A DNA stretch of 52,943 nt from Candidatus Bathyarchaeota archaeon. Its GTDB lineage: Archaea > Thermoproteota > Bathyarchaeia > TCS64. The DNA lies in assembly GCA_002726865.1 (NCBI GenBank), contig PBSW01000023.1, positions 2,064-55,006 on the forward strand. The letters run 5' to 3'. The notes beneath the pieces are model-generated. The model saw only the letters and a list, made by a program, of their open reading frames with translations, was not told the origin of the DNA and ran no database searches. A program made the translations under genes and the position numbers. Positions 43,167-51,510 of the stretch are shown here, one piece after another; position 1 is the stretch's first letter, and each line of letters starts with the position of its first letter.

Positions 43167-44763
43167 GACCTCCCCTTCTTCCCGCTGCGTTCATAAGGAG
43201 TTTGGCCAGGAGTTCAGTCTTGAGATCAGTCTGGCTCTCGAAGCTGCCTGCGAGGGCCTCCTGCTCTTTCCCGAGGTCGTAGCAGGTATGGTCATCAATG
43301 TCTATTAGGACACCCTGGATGCTCGCTGCCTTAAAGTCATCCTGATGCTTCCAGTAGAACCCTTCGCAGCAACACCCAAGGTAGCTCTTGGTGCCCCTCT
43401 CCCGGAGCCCCTGAAGGGTCTCCATAAGGTGCTCAAAGTTGAGGATAGTGACAGGTTTCATCCCCGCCTCTTCCACGAGCCTGTGAGCCTCCCCGTAGGA
43501 GCATAACCCACAGTCGGTGCACCCATCGGAGAACCTGTATTCGCAGGACGGGAGCTTAGCACAGTATGGGAGTAAAACTGTGTCGCATCCCTCCAAGAAG
43601 GGAAGGGGGCCCAGCCCGTTTACCATGTTAAGATGATTCGCCTCCGGGAGGCTAATTCCTAGAGACTCATACCTCGTCTTTTCTAGAGCCTCCATAATTA
43701 GCGCAACGAGATCCCCGGGGGAGACCCCAAGAATCTTGGACCCGGTTTCATCGAAGAAGCCGTGCACCACCTCTCGGATATCCTCCTCCCTGCTCAAGGT
43801 ATTCTTGAGCCTCGCCTCTAGATCCATGACTGCCCTAGAGGGAAACACAAAAAAATCCCCTGTAATAAGGGAGGTTTTGATCAACCCCGCTGGTCGGTCC
43901 AAGGAAAGAGAAACTCTAATGAGACCACCAGGGGTCTTTGCAACGGATTTCACCTCAGCGACGCCCTTAAGGGGACGCCGTTGTGAGTGGATCCAATCAG
44001 TAGATCCATAGAAGGTGAGGTTTTGAGCCAGTAATCTGCTCTCGGCCCCCGTTAAAAGCCCTGGGATAAGAATGAGGTTGAAGGTCTCCTCAAACCCCCT
44101 TATGAGGGCTGCCTTAATTTCCTCTGCAGACGGGGCGTATCCCAGCTCCCATCGGAGGCATGTTACTCTCTCCTTTACCGAGTCGATCTCCTTGTCCTTA
44201 AGCTTCATCACAGGGATCCTCAGGACCCTGAGCATCGTATCGACATCGAAATCCACCAGCAATGTCCCCTGGAATAGGAAGGCCCCTTCCCTCTCAGTCC
44301 CCCCGGTCCCGGATATCTTCCTCCCCCCGACTTCGATATCGTTCTTGGGGCGGTACACAGCCTCTACTCCCAGAGAGCTTAAGGCTTTCACGACTCCCCT
44401 GCAGAGGTTCTCGAAGGTCCCTTGTCCGGCGAAGGAGGGTATCTTCGTCGCAAGATCCGACTTGGAGGCGATGATCTCCCAGCCTAGGGTCCGGGAGCCG
44501 AAGTAGATAGAGCCTCCCCCGGTGATCCTCCTATTGATGTCAATTCCGTTATCGAGGCAAAACTCCGCTCTCACCTCCTGCTCCACTGACTGGTGGAAAC
44601 CCACGAGGACAGCTGCAGGGTCAAACTCCAGAAACCTAATTGTGTTGGGCGCCAGCCCCTGGGCCCTAGCCTGAAGAATTGCCTCATCTAGGGCCATGTT
44701 CTCTGCGGCGTTCCGGGGCCCCGTATCCAGAAGCCTCCATTCCTGAGGTCCATGATTAGTCAA
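43159..44763 (-). CDS. Lipoate-protein ligase A fused to a DUF116 cysteine-rich domain
   Basis: About 534 residues. N-terminal LplA part: RLLDTGPRNAAENMALDEAI, PAAVLVGFHQSVEQEV, RRITGGGSIYFG (lipoyl-AMP loop), GRKISGTGGTEREGAFLFQG with the conserved Lys, then the accessory domain to about residue 320. The C-terminal ~170 residues are DUF116: LLPYCAKLPSCEYRFSDGC, TDCGLCSYGEAHRLVEEAGM, SYLGCCCEGFYWKHQDDF and DDHTCYDLGKE, rich in Cys and likely to bind Fe-S or zinc. TTG 44763 is chosen because GGAGGG lies 8 nt ahead. Transfers octanoate/lipoate to E2 or GcvH domains; the DUF116 part may hand over sulfur or sense redox (inference). Confidence 0.85.
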   Translation of the reverse strand: MTNHGPQEWRLLDTGPRNAAENMALDEAILQARAQGLAPNTIRFLEFDPAAVLVGFHQSVEQEVRAEFCLDNGIDINRRITGGGSIYFGSRTLGWEIIASKSDLATKIPSFAGQGTFENLCRGVVKALSSLGVEAVYRPKNDIEVGGRKISGTGGTEREGAFLFQGTLLVDFDVDTMLRVLRIPVMKLKDKEIDSVKERVTCLRWELGYAPSAEEIKAALIRGFEETFNLILIPGLLTGAESRLLAQNLTFYGSTDWIHSQRRPLKGVAEVKSVAKTPGGLIRVSLSLDRPAGLIKTSLITGDFFVFPSRAVMDLEARLKNTLSREEDIREVVHGFFDETGSKILGVSPGDLVALIMEALEKTRYESLGISLPEANHLNMVNGLGPLPFLEGCDTVLLPYCAKLPSCEYRFSDGCTDCGLCSYGEAHRLVEEAGMKPVTILNFEHLMETLQGLRERGTKSYLGCCCEGFYWKHQDDFKAASIQGVLIDIDDHTCYDLGKEQEALAGSFESQTDLKTELLAKLLMNAAGRRGGHA

Positions 44764-44765
44764 GT

Positions 44766-45782
44766 TCAATGCCCTCCGATGGAGGCCATTATGTCCCTGA
44801 AAAGGAGGGAGCAGCATTCGTCGGAGAATCGGATCCCTAGCCCCCTTTCTCTTGCGTGGTTGTAGCCCTTTTCGCTGGGGTAAGCTATACCATTCACCCC
44901 GGCTTTAATGGCAAGAACATCGGTACGGGCCTTGTGTTCTCCTCTAGGCCTAGCGCAGCCTAGGATTATAGGGATCTCAGGCATGGCAAGCCTCGAGGCG
45001 AGAACGACCCTAGTGATCTCTTCGGGGGAGCTCGGGGTAATGTCATCCATTGGTGTCCCCTCTAACGGCATGAAGGCCACGACCACAACTGCGGCCAGAT
45101 TGTGCCCGGAGAGAATCTCCAAGGCTCTCCTCTCACCTTCCAGCCTCCCATAGTGGAGCCCTACAACAACGTGGGGAACTATCGGAATGTCGTGTTCCTC
45201 GAGGATATAGAGAGATTGGTCATAAGCCTCGACGGTTAGATCCATATGGTAGATTCTACTAATGGTCTTCTCGGATCCAATGATGTCAAGCATCACGGCG
45301 TCTATGTTAATATCTGCGAGGGCTTCGGCAAGAACGGGCTCAACCAAACCGGTATGTACGACAATGTCTAAACCCAGCTCTTCTTTTGCCCATCCCATAG
45401 CCGGTACGAATTTCTGTAAGGGGACCCCGCCATCGCTTGTTGCCCCCCCGCTTACAAGAAGACCCTTCCCCCCCTTATCCATTATCCTGGTGCAAACCTC
45501 CCTAAGCATCTCAGGGGTGGTAGCCGGAATCATGGTCTCTAGGAGCTTCCCCTTACAGTGCTCGCACTGGAGCTGGCAACCGGTACCGGTCACCGAAACG
45601 CTTGGAAATCGCCATTTGTTCACCGCCCTATAGAAGGGTGTGTCGTAGTGGATAAACCCCGGGGCGTAGAAGAAAATCTGATCTGAAAACCGTACCCTCG
45701 AAATTCGGTATGCATCATCAAACAGGGGGTAGAGCTCATCGAAGGGGAGTTCAAAACATCGGTTTAGGGATTCGTTGATCAT
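44766..45782 (-). CDS. Radical SAM protein, lipoyl synthase-like (LipS1/LipS2 type)
   Basis: 338 residues. The radical SAM cluster motif GCQLQCEHCKG is C-x3-C-x2-C, preceded by an unusually long N-terminal region (about 85 residues). LLVSGGATSDGGVPLQKF and VMLDIIGSEKTISRIYHM fit SAM-binding strands. DECCSLLFRDIM near the C terminus could ligate an auxiliary cluster. It lies between another radical SAM gene and lipoate ligase; its stop is immediately before the ligase start. By context this is one half of the two-protein archaeal lipoyl synthase; which half is not decided here. Confidence 0.7.
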   Translation of the reverse strand: MINESLNRCFELPFDELYPLFDDAYRISRVRFSDQIFFYAPGFIHYDTPFYRAVNKWRFPSVSVTGTGCQLQCEHCKGKLLETMIPATTPEMLREVCTRIMDKGGKGLLVSGGATSDGGVPLQKFVPAMGWAKEELGLDIVVHTGLVEPVLAEALADINIDAVMLDIIGSEKTISRIYHMDLTVEAYDQSLYILEEHDIPIVPHVVVGLHYGRLEGERRALEILSGHNLAAVVVVAFMPLEGTPMDDITPSSPEEITRVVLASRLAMPEIPIILGCARPRGEHKARTDVLAIKAGVNGIAYPSEKGYNHARERGLGIRFSDECCSLLFRDIMASIGGH

Positions 45783-45798
45783 GAGATTTCTGCCACCG

Positions 45799-46896
45799 TT
45801 AGCTGTTCTCTGAGGAGACTAAACCACTTTGTATCCCCATCTGGGCCCTCACGATCTTGATATCGTTGATTCGAGGTTTGTATGGAAAGTTCCGCATCTG
45901 CCCCTGGAGAGCCTGAAGGGGGGTGCAATTTCCGAAGGGTCTATTACAGGCATTCATGAGAGTCTTCCCGTGGCACCCTGAGGTCATAAAAGGGTAACCC
46001 TGGGATATGATCTTATCCAGGGCGGTCTCCTTGATACCATAGTCATTGAGTCTGCCGTCGTGGTCAAAAGTCATCTCACAAGCCCCGGCGGAGCCGTTAT
46101 CAATAAGATATCTCGCGAGCTGAACTCTCCTATATTGTTCTATTGGGGGCTGATGGCTGTTCTGCATCAAGGATCCCACCTCGGGAAAGAATGAGAAGAG
46201 GTGGGTGAAGGCCCCCATATCATGGACCCTTTGGATCGTCTCGATCATCTCCCTCTCGGTCTCCCCAATGCCTACAATGAGATGGACTCCAGCATTCATG
46301 ATGCCAAAGACCTCTACAGACTCCGAGACCGACTCCCAATATCTATCCCACCTGTGAGGCCCCCGCACGCCTCTGCCCCTAGTCTCGTCGAAGATCTCCT
46401 CGGTCGCGGCGTCCACGGCGATGCCCACCATGTCAGCCCCGGCCTCCTTGAGATCTACGAGCCAGTCCCTGTCGATGATGGTGGGAGTGATCAACGCCGA
46501 GACCCTCTCCATCACAGGGCTGATCCTAGCCACGACTGTGAGGGTATCATTGAAGGCTCGGGGATTGGTAACCATGGAGACACAAACCCTCTCGACAGCA
46601 GGGCAGTCTCCGTCCCTGATCTTGGAGACGACTTCATCAACAGCGACTGTAGGCCACTCGACCCTGATGAAGCTGTTATCGGCCCAGGGCGTCTTCGAGT
46701 CCCTGCTCCTAGAGAGGCCACAATAAGCGCATCTTGCTGAGCAGCCCTCGTCGTATGTGAGAAGCAAGTTGAGGCAGTGAAGCTTCGCATCGTTGAGGAA
46801 CCTCCCTGGGGCTATTCCCATAGTCATTACTGCGGCAGTACTGGTACGGACCCAATCAGGGGACTGACGAATCCCAGTCTTCATTTGTATAACCAT
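45799..46896 (-). CDS. Radical SAM protein, lipoyl synthase-like (LipS1/LipS2 type)
   Basis: 365 residues, first gene of the operon. DEGCSARCAYCGLSRSRD carries the C-x3-C-x2-C cluster site. HLIVGIGETEREMIETIQRV resembles biotin synthase/LipA-like barrels. A C-terminal TSGCHGKTLMNACNRPFGNC gives three more cysteines for an auxiliary Fe-S cluster that could donate sulfur. GGAGATGGG precedes ATG 46896, with a TATA-like box at 46939. Sixteen bases separate it from the second radical SAM gene. Alternative annotation: biotin-synthase-like enzyme; the ligase next door argues for lipoate. Confidence 0.72.
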   Translation of the reverse strand: MVIQMKTGIRQSPDWVRTSTAAVMTMGIAPGRFLNDAKLHCLNLLLTYDEGCSARCAYCGLSRSRDSKTPWADNSFIRVEWPTVAVDEVVSKIRDGDCPAVERVCVSMVTNPRAFNDTLTVVARISPVMERVSALITPTIIDRDWLVDLKEAGADMVGIAVDAATEEIFDETRGRGVRGPHRWDRYWESVSESVEVFGIMNAGVHLIVGIGETEREMIETIQRVHDMGAFTHLFSFFPEVGSLMQNSHQPPIEQYRRVQLARYLIDNGSAGACEMTFDHDGRLNDYGIKETALDKIISQGYPFMTSGCHGKTLMNACNRPFGNCTPLQALQGQMRNFPYKPRINDIKIVRAQMGIQSGLVSSENS

Positions 46897-46938
46897 CCCA
46901 TCTCCAAACCTGTTTTCGACATAAAGATCGGAACTCCA

Positions 46939-46946
46939 TAAATAAA
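46939..46946 (-). promoter_or_regulatory. TATA-like box of the lipoate-type operon
   Basis: Read leftward, TTTATTTA lies 43 bp before ATG 46896, giving a leader of about 15-20 nt with GGAG inside it. It is the only promoter-like element seen ahead of the four tightly spaced genes. Confidence 0.45.
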
Positions 46947-47122
46947 CTATAGCTCGTGCGCGATTGGCGCTTTCAGCTTAGGCGTGAATAATACCAGAGA
47001 TAACCTTTCGGGATCTATATAGTGCTTATTACAGGTCCAATGTAGATCCCCGATATATCAGAGATAGATTAGCCCTTGGGATTCTGAGGAATCCAACTTC
47101 ATGTTGACCCTAAATGGTGAGT

Positions 47123-48438
47123 TCACTCGTAACCTGGGAGAAAAAGGGCCTCGGCCTCGAACATCTCATCAACCATCCTAAGGGTTTCGTCGATGGTGAG
47201 CGTGGAACTAGTAAGGGGGTCGAGAAGGATAGCCTGGAACGCCAGTTCCTTGTCCTTCTTTACGGCTGCTAAGGCCCCTAACTCCTGGACGCTTATATTT
47301 AGTCCTATTTAGGGCGGCGCACTGGGGAGGCAGATCCACGACGAAAATGGGTTGGATTCCCGTCTCGTCTACAAGGCAAGGGACCTCCACAATACAGTTC
47401 CCAGGGAGGTTGGTGATGAGCCCCGTGTTACTGACATTAGCATTCACCCTCCGGGGGATCCCCGTTTCGATGCTATGAATGATATGGGTGCAGTACTCTG
47501 TTGTCCTCCTAAGGGGGATCACCTCCCCCCGCTCCAGGGTCCTCCTCATAATCTCCTCTGCCTTAATCCTGCTAACAGTGAAGTCATTTAAAGTGTCGAG
47601 ACGATAGTCGAGCTTAAACCTCTTTAGGAGGTCGAGGCGTTTCCTGAAATATGGGACGTACTCTGACATATGCTGGCTAGAATCCGTGACGAAGTAGCCA
47701 AAGGCCTTGAATATCTCTATCCGGGTGACATCGTAGCCTGCCCAGTGGGCATCAGGTCTATCATAGACCTCAGGGTCCGTGAACTTCTCCCTGAGGAGGG
47801 ATAGGCGTCCTTGCCATTCCACTCGAAATCCAAGAACCAGGACATATGGTTGATCCCTGCAACCCTATAGGTGATCTCCTCAAGGGGGCCCCTAGGTAGG
47901 CGGCGAGCTCCTTGGATGTGTTCTGGACGCTGTGACAAAGTCCAATGTTCCTAACCCGGGTATAGTCTTTGATAGCCCAAGTGATCATCGCCATAGGATT
48001 GGTGTAGTTGAAAAGGAGAGCATCAGGACAGACCTCCTCAATGTCCCTGCAGATCTCGAGGATGATGGGGATGTGGCGGAGACCATAAAAGACTCCCCCA
48101 GGTCCAACAGTGTCCCCGATCCCCTGGTAAATGCCGTATTTTGCAGGAATGCTGATGTCAAGCCTGGTTGTCTCTAATCCACCCACTCTAATAGAGAGGA
48201 TGATATAATCGGCGCCCTCCAGGGCCTTCCTCCTGTCCGAGGTGGACTCCACATCTGTCTTAAAGTCATTTTGGCCCACTAATTTCATGGTATGCGCCTT
48301 TATGAGGTCAAGGCGCTCCTCGTCGATATCAACTAGGACAATTGTGCCGTCCCTGAGCTCCGGCCAGGAGAGGAAGTCCCCCACAAGTTTCGCGGTGAAA
48401 ACGTGGCTCCCAGCTCCTATCATCACAAGTTTGACCAT
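47123..48438 (-). pseudogene. Frameshifted family 4 glycosidase (alpha-galactosidase/glucosidase type)
   Basis: GH4 enzymes are NAD- and Mn-dependent glycosidases. Read leftward from ATG 48438 (AAGGAG ahead), VKLVMIGAGSHVFTAKLVGD is the NAD site and [20 protein letters not shown] the metal Cys/His motif. The frame then changes near 47890 ([17 protein letters not shown]), near 47800 ([19 protein letters not shown] ... DLPPQCAALNR) and near 47300 (ILLDPLTSSTLTIDETLRMV, ending PGYE at TGA 47123). All parts of the roughly 440-residue protein are present in order. No stop lies inside the joined reading, so recent frameshifts or assembly indels are both possible. Monocistronic. Confidence 0.75.
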
Positions 48439-48638
48439 ATCAATCTCCTTATGCAACGTGTTTACTCTTTTCCTGACTCTGAAAAGACTTGTGAGACCCA
48501 ACGATGGTTTCTCCGTTTTGTTGTAAAGACTTTTCAATCCAAAATAGAATATGAAAAAAATGGAAGTAATTAATATCTGTTAAGAGGCTTCTGTTCGGGC
48601 TCGTATACGCATGTGTAAGTAAAAAAGAGGGTTCTTGA

Positions 48639-49580
48639 TCAACCTCCAGGTCTGACCTCAAACCTCAAAAACTTCGTGTAGGAAGCGGAGAAGCAAATAC
48701 CTATGCCAACTACAAGGGTCGCGATGTTAGCCCAGTTGGCTACGAGAACCTCAGACAGACTCCGCACCCTCTTAAACTTATCGTAGCCATAACTCAAAAG
48801 GTCAGATGCAGTATTCTCATACAGGTTTGTCGGTGATATTTTCTCTATTCTTGATTGAATTAAATACCTCTGTTTCTCCGTTTCCTCGAATTCTTGTGAT
48901 GTCTTGAGTTCCTCTCCCGAGATTCTTCGAAAACCACCTCCAGGGAGTGGCACTATTATACTGCTAATTACGGATGCAAAGATACTGATCACAAATACGA
49001 AGACCAGCCATGTCGCAATAGAAGATATTAACGAAATGGGCGGCTTCTTAGTAAAGACGGAATAGAAAAGGCCTAGACTCAGCCAGAAAAACAGATAGAT
49101 CATTGTAAGCATCGTAAAGATTAGGATCTTGGAGATTTCCACGCCAGTTGGCCCAAATCCAAGCATTGGAATGGCAATTCCGGATACTATCAAGATTGTG
49201 CCTAAGGTCATGGTGGCAAGAGCAGTTGCACCAGCGATAAATTTGCCATTGATTACAGAGTCTCTGAAGATAGGCTGTCCAAAAAGTACTGATAGCGTTC
49301 CGCTAGAACGCTCCTTATTGATTGCGTCAAAGCTTAAGGCCAGTCCAAGAAAGGGCCAAAAGAATACCATGATCTCAAGGAAAGAGAAGTCGAATTTAGT
49401 CCCCAAGAAGATGTTTAGGAATCCCATCTCCTCATAGTCCCGAATGAAATCTACGCCCTGATAAGCTGAGAGAGTCGATAGCAGTAGAACTAGACCGAAC
49501 AGGATGAGGAATCGCTTGCTTCCCAACTGGTCCCTGAGTTCTTTGGCAGCTACGGTGAATGTTCCGGCCAGATCAATCAC
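48639..49580 (-). CDS. ABC-2 type permease (second copy)
   Basis: 313 residues, six hydrophobic segments. Begins AGTFTVAAKELRDQLGSKRF, then FLILFGLVLLLSTLSAYQGV and a long extracytoplasmic loop, then the INGKFIAGATALATMTLGTI and LPGGGFRRISGEEL regions. Start GTG 49580. It is closely similar along its length to the adjacent permease (49602-50567), so a tandem duplication. Last gene of the export operon; paired with the first permease it would form the membrane channel. Confidence 0.85.
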   Translation of the reverse strand: MIDLAGTFTVAAKELRDQLGSKRFLILFGLVLLLSTLSAYQGVDFIRDYEEMGFLNIFLGTKFDFSFLEIMVFFWPFLGLALSFDAINKERSSGTLSVLFGQPIFRDSVINGKFIAGATALATMTLGTILIVSGIAIPMLGFGPTGVEISKILIFTMLTMIYLFFWLSLGLFYSVFTKKPPISLISSIATWLVFVFVISIFASVISSIIVPLPGGGFRRISGEELKTSQEFEETEKQRYLIQSRIEKISPTNLYENTASDLLSYGYDKFKRVRSLSEVLVANWANIATLVVGIGICFSASYTKFLRFEVRPGG

Positions 49581-49601
49581 TCATAGTAGTTCTCACGAGC
49601 G

Positions 49602-50567
49602 TTAATCCCCTGGACGTATCTCGGACCGTAGGAATCTCATGTAGGAGATGGCGAAGCAGATGACTATGCCCACCACGAGGGTCGCGATGTTAGCCCAGTT
49701 GGCCACGAGAGCCTCGGTCAGCGTAAGTGTCCTCCGAAACTCTTGGAAGCCCATGCCATGCATGAAACCCCCGGTAACGCCCAGAATATCCGATGCAGCC
49801 TCAGCGTAAAGGTTCGTCGGCGACAATTTCTGGATGGTAGATCGTACCACCTGTCTCTTCTGCATCATCTCCCTGAACTCAGGGGATATCCTGAGCCTTC
49901 CCTGTCCTCCCTGTCCTCCCATCGTGAGATCCCTTCCCGGAAGGGGCACTATCATGCCTGCAATGGCAGATGCGAGTACACTGAGCACGATGGAGAAGAT
50001 GAGCCAGGTAGCGATAGATGCCATTATTGACGTTGAAGTCTTTTTAGCTAACACCGAGTAGAGGATACCCAAGGTCAACCAGAAAACCAGGTATACTATG
50101 GTCAGCAGCGAGAGAACTAATATCTTTAAAGCATCAGCACCGGTGGGCCCGAACCCGAGCATGGGAATCGCCAAGCCTGAAAGTATGACGATGGTGCCCA
50201 CCGAAATGGTCAACAAGGCTGCGGCTCCAGCGATGAATTTACCGTTGATCACTGAGTCTCTAAAGATTGGCTGCCCTAGGAGTATTGAGAGTGTACCGTT
50301 AGCTCGCTCTTTGTTAATGGCATCGAAGCCAAGGGCGAGACCCAGCAGGGGGCCGGCGAAGACCATGATCTGGATGAATGAAAATCCAAACTGACTTCCT
50401 GAGAATATATTGACGAATCCGGCGGCTTCGTTGTCTCTGATGAAATCTACGCCTTGATATGCAGTGAGTATAGAAAGGAGCAGGACCAAGGCGAACAGGA
50501 TGAGGAATCGCTTGCTCCCAAACTGGTCCCTGAGTTCTTTCGCGGCTACAGTGAAGGTGCCCGCCAT
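49602..50567 (-). CDS. ABC-2 type permease (first copy)
   Basis: 321 residues, six hydrophobic segments: FLILFALVLLLSILTAYQGV, the QIMVFAGPLLGLALGFDAIN segment, ALLTISVGTIVILSGLAIPM, a mid-region of three helices, and a C-terminal helix LVVGIVICFAISYMRFLRSE. A Gly-rich insert (MGGQGGQGRLR) distinguishes it from its duplicate. ATG 50567 lies 2 bp after the ATPase stop. A typical drug, lipid or polysaccharide exporter permease; substrate not predictable. Confidence 0.87.
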   Translation of the reverse strand: MAGTFTVAAKELRDQFGSKRFLILFALVLLLSILTAYQGVDFIRDNEAAGFVNIFSGSQFGFSFIQIMVFAGPLLGLALGFDAINKERANGTLSILLGQPIFRDSVINGKFIAGAAALLTISVGTIVILSGLAIPMLGFGPTGADALKILVLSLLTIVYLVFWLTLGILYSVLAKKTSTSIMASIATWLIFSIVLSVLASAIAGMIVPLPGRDLTMGGQGGQGRLRISPEFREMMQKRQVVRSTIQKLSPTNLYAEAASDILGVTGGFMHGMGFQEFRRTLTLTEALVANWANIATLVVGIVICFAISYMRFLRSEIRPGD

Positions 50568-50569
50568 TT

Positions 50570-51505
50570 TCAGCCCTCCTCGTAGTACTTCATAAAGATC
50601 TCTTCCATGGAGTACTCTTTGGGTTTCATCATAAGAATCACGGCGCCGTTGTCTGTTATCGTCTTGGATACTTTGTAGTCGCTTTCAACGCCCCCATAAA
50701 CAAAGAGCCGATTACTTTTCTGAGTCACCGACTTGACTCCCTCAACGGCCTCCAAGTTCCTGACAAGTCCATGAGGCACCTCAGAGAGCATGAACTCGAT
50801 GTTCCTCTCCTCGCTCCCAATCATATCATTTGTTAGGTTCTCTAGAGTCTCCATCACTATGAGCTTCCCTTTGTTAATGATACCAACACGGTCGCATGTC
50901 ATCTGAACCTCGTTGAGCATATGGGAAGTTAGCACGACTGTGAGTCCCTGCTCCTTGTTTAAACGGATTATTAGCTCCCGTACCTCTTTGGTGGCTACTG
51001 GATCCAGGCCCAAGGTGGGCTCATCCAGAAAGACGAGTTTAGGCTGCTTGACTAGTGTCGCGGCTATCCCGACTCGTTGCTTCATCCCCCTTGAGAATTT
51101 TTCATATTTTTCGTCTGCCCAATCAGACATCCCTACGATCTTTAGCATCTCGCCGATCCTCTCTTCACGTATATCTTTCGTTAGGTCATTGAGCTTCCCG
51201 ACGTACTCAAGGTTCTGGGCGGCCGTGAGCTCACCATATAGGCTGCTATATTCTGGGAGAACACTGGCGACACTCCTTATTTCCCTAGAATTATCGATTA
51301 TGTCGTACCCCGCCACGGTAGCCTTCCCCGAGGTAGGCACAGAAAGACCCATGAGCATAAGGATCGTGGTCGTTTTCCCGGCCCCGTTGGGGCCTAGGAA
51401 GCCGAATATCTCTCCTTTCTGCACAGCCATATCTAAGGATTCAACAGCTGTGAAGTCGCCGTATCTTTTTGTCAGATCGAATGTCTCTATCACATTTTCA
51501 ACCAT
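50570..51505 (-). CDS. ABC transporter ATPase
   Basis: 311 residues. Walker A FGFLGPNGAGKTTTILMLMG, Q-loop region VLPEYSSLYGELTAAQNLEY, signature KFSRGMKQRVGIAATL, Walker B KLVFLDEPTLGLDP and switch VLTSHMLNEVQ. The C-terminal 90 residues form a regulatory domain (NIEFMLSEVPHGLVRNLEAV onward). ATG 51505 with AGGAG 8 nt ahead is chosen; the frame is open to 51592 but that would overlap the upstream gene. Energises the two permeases downstream. Confidence 0.93.
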   Translation of the reverse strand: MVENVIETFDLTKRYGDFTAVESLDMAVQKGEIFGFLGPNGAGKTTTILMLMGLSVPTSGKATVAGYDIIDNSREIRSVASVLPEYSSLYGELTAAQNLEYVGKLNDLTKDIREERIGEMLKIVGMSDWADEKYEKFSRGMKQRVGIAATLVKQPKLVFLDEPTLGLDPVATKEVRELIIRLNKEQGLTVVLTSHMLNEVQMTCDRVGIINKGKLIVMETLENLTNDMIGSEERNIEFMLSEVPHGLVRNLEAVEGVKSVTQKSNRLFVYGGVESDYKVSKTITDNGAVILMMKPKEYSMEEIFMKYYEEG

Positions 51506-51510
51506 TTCGT

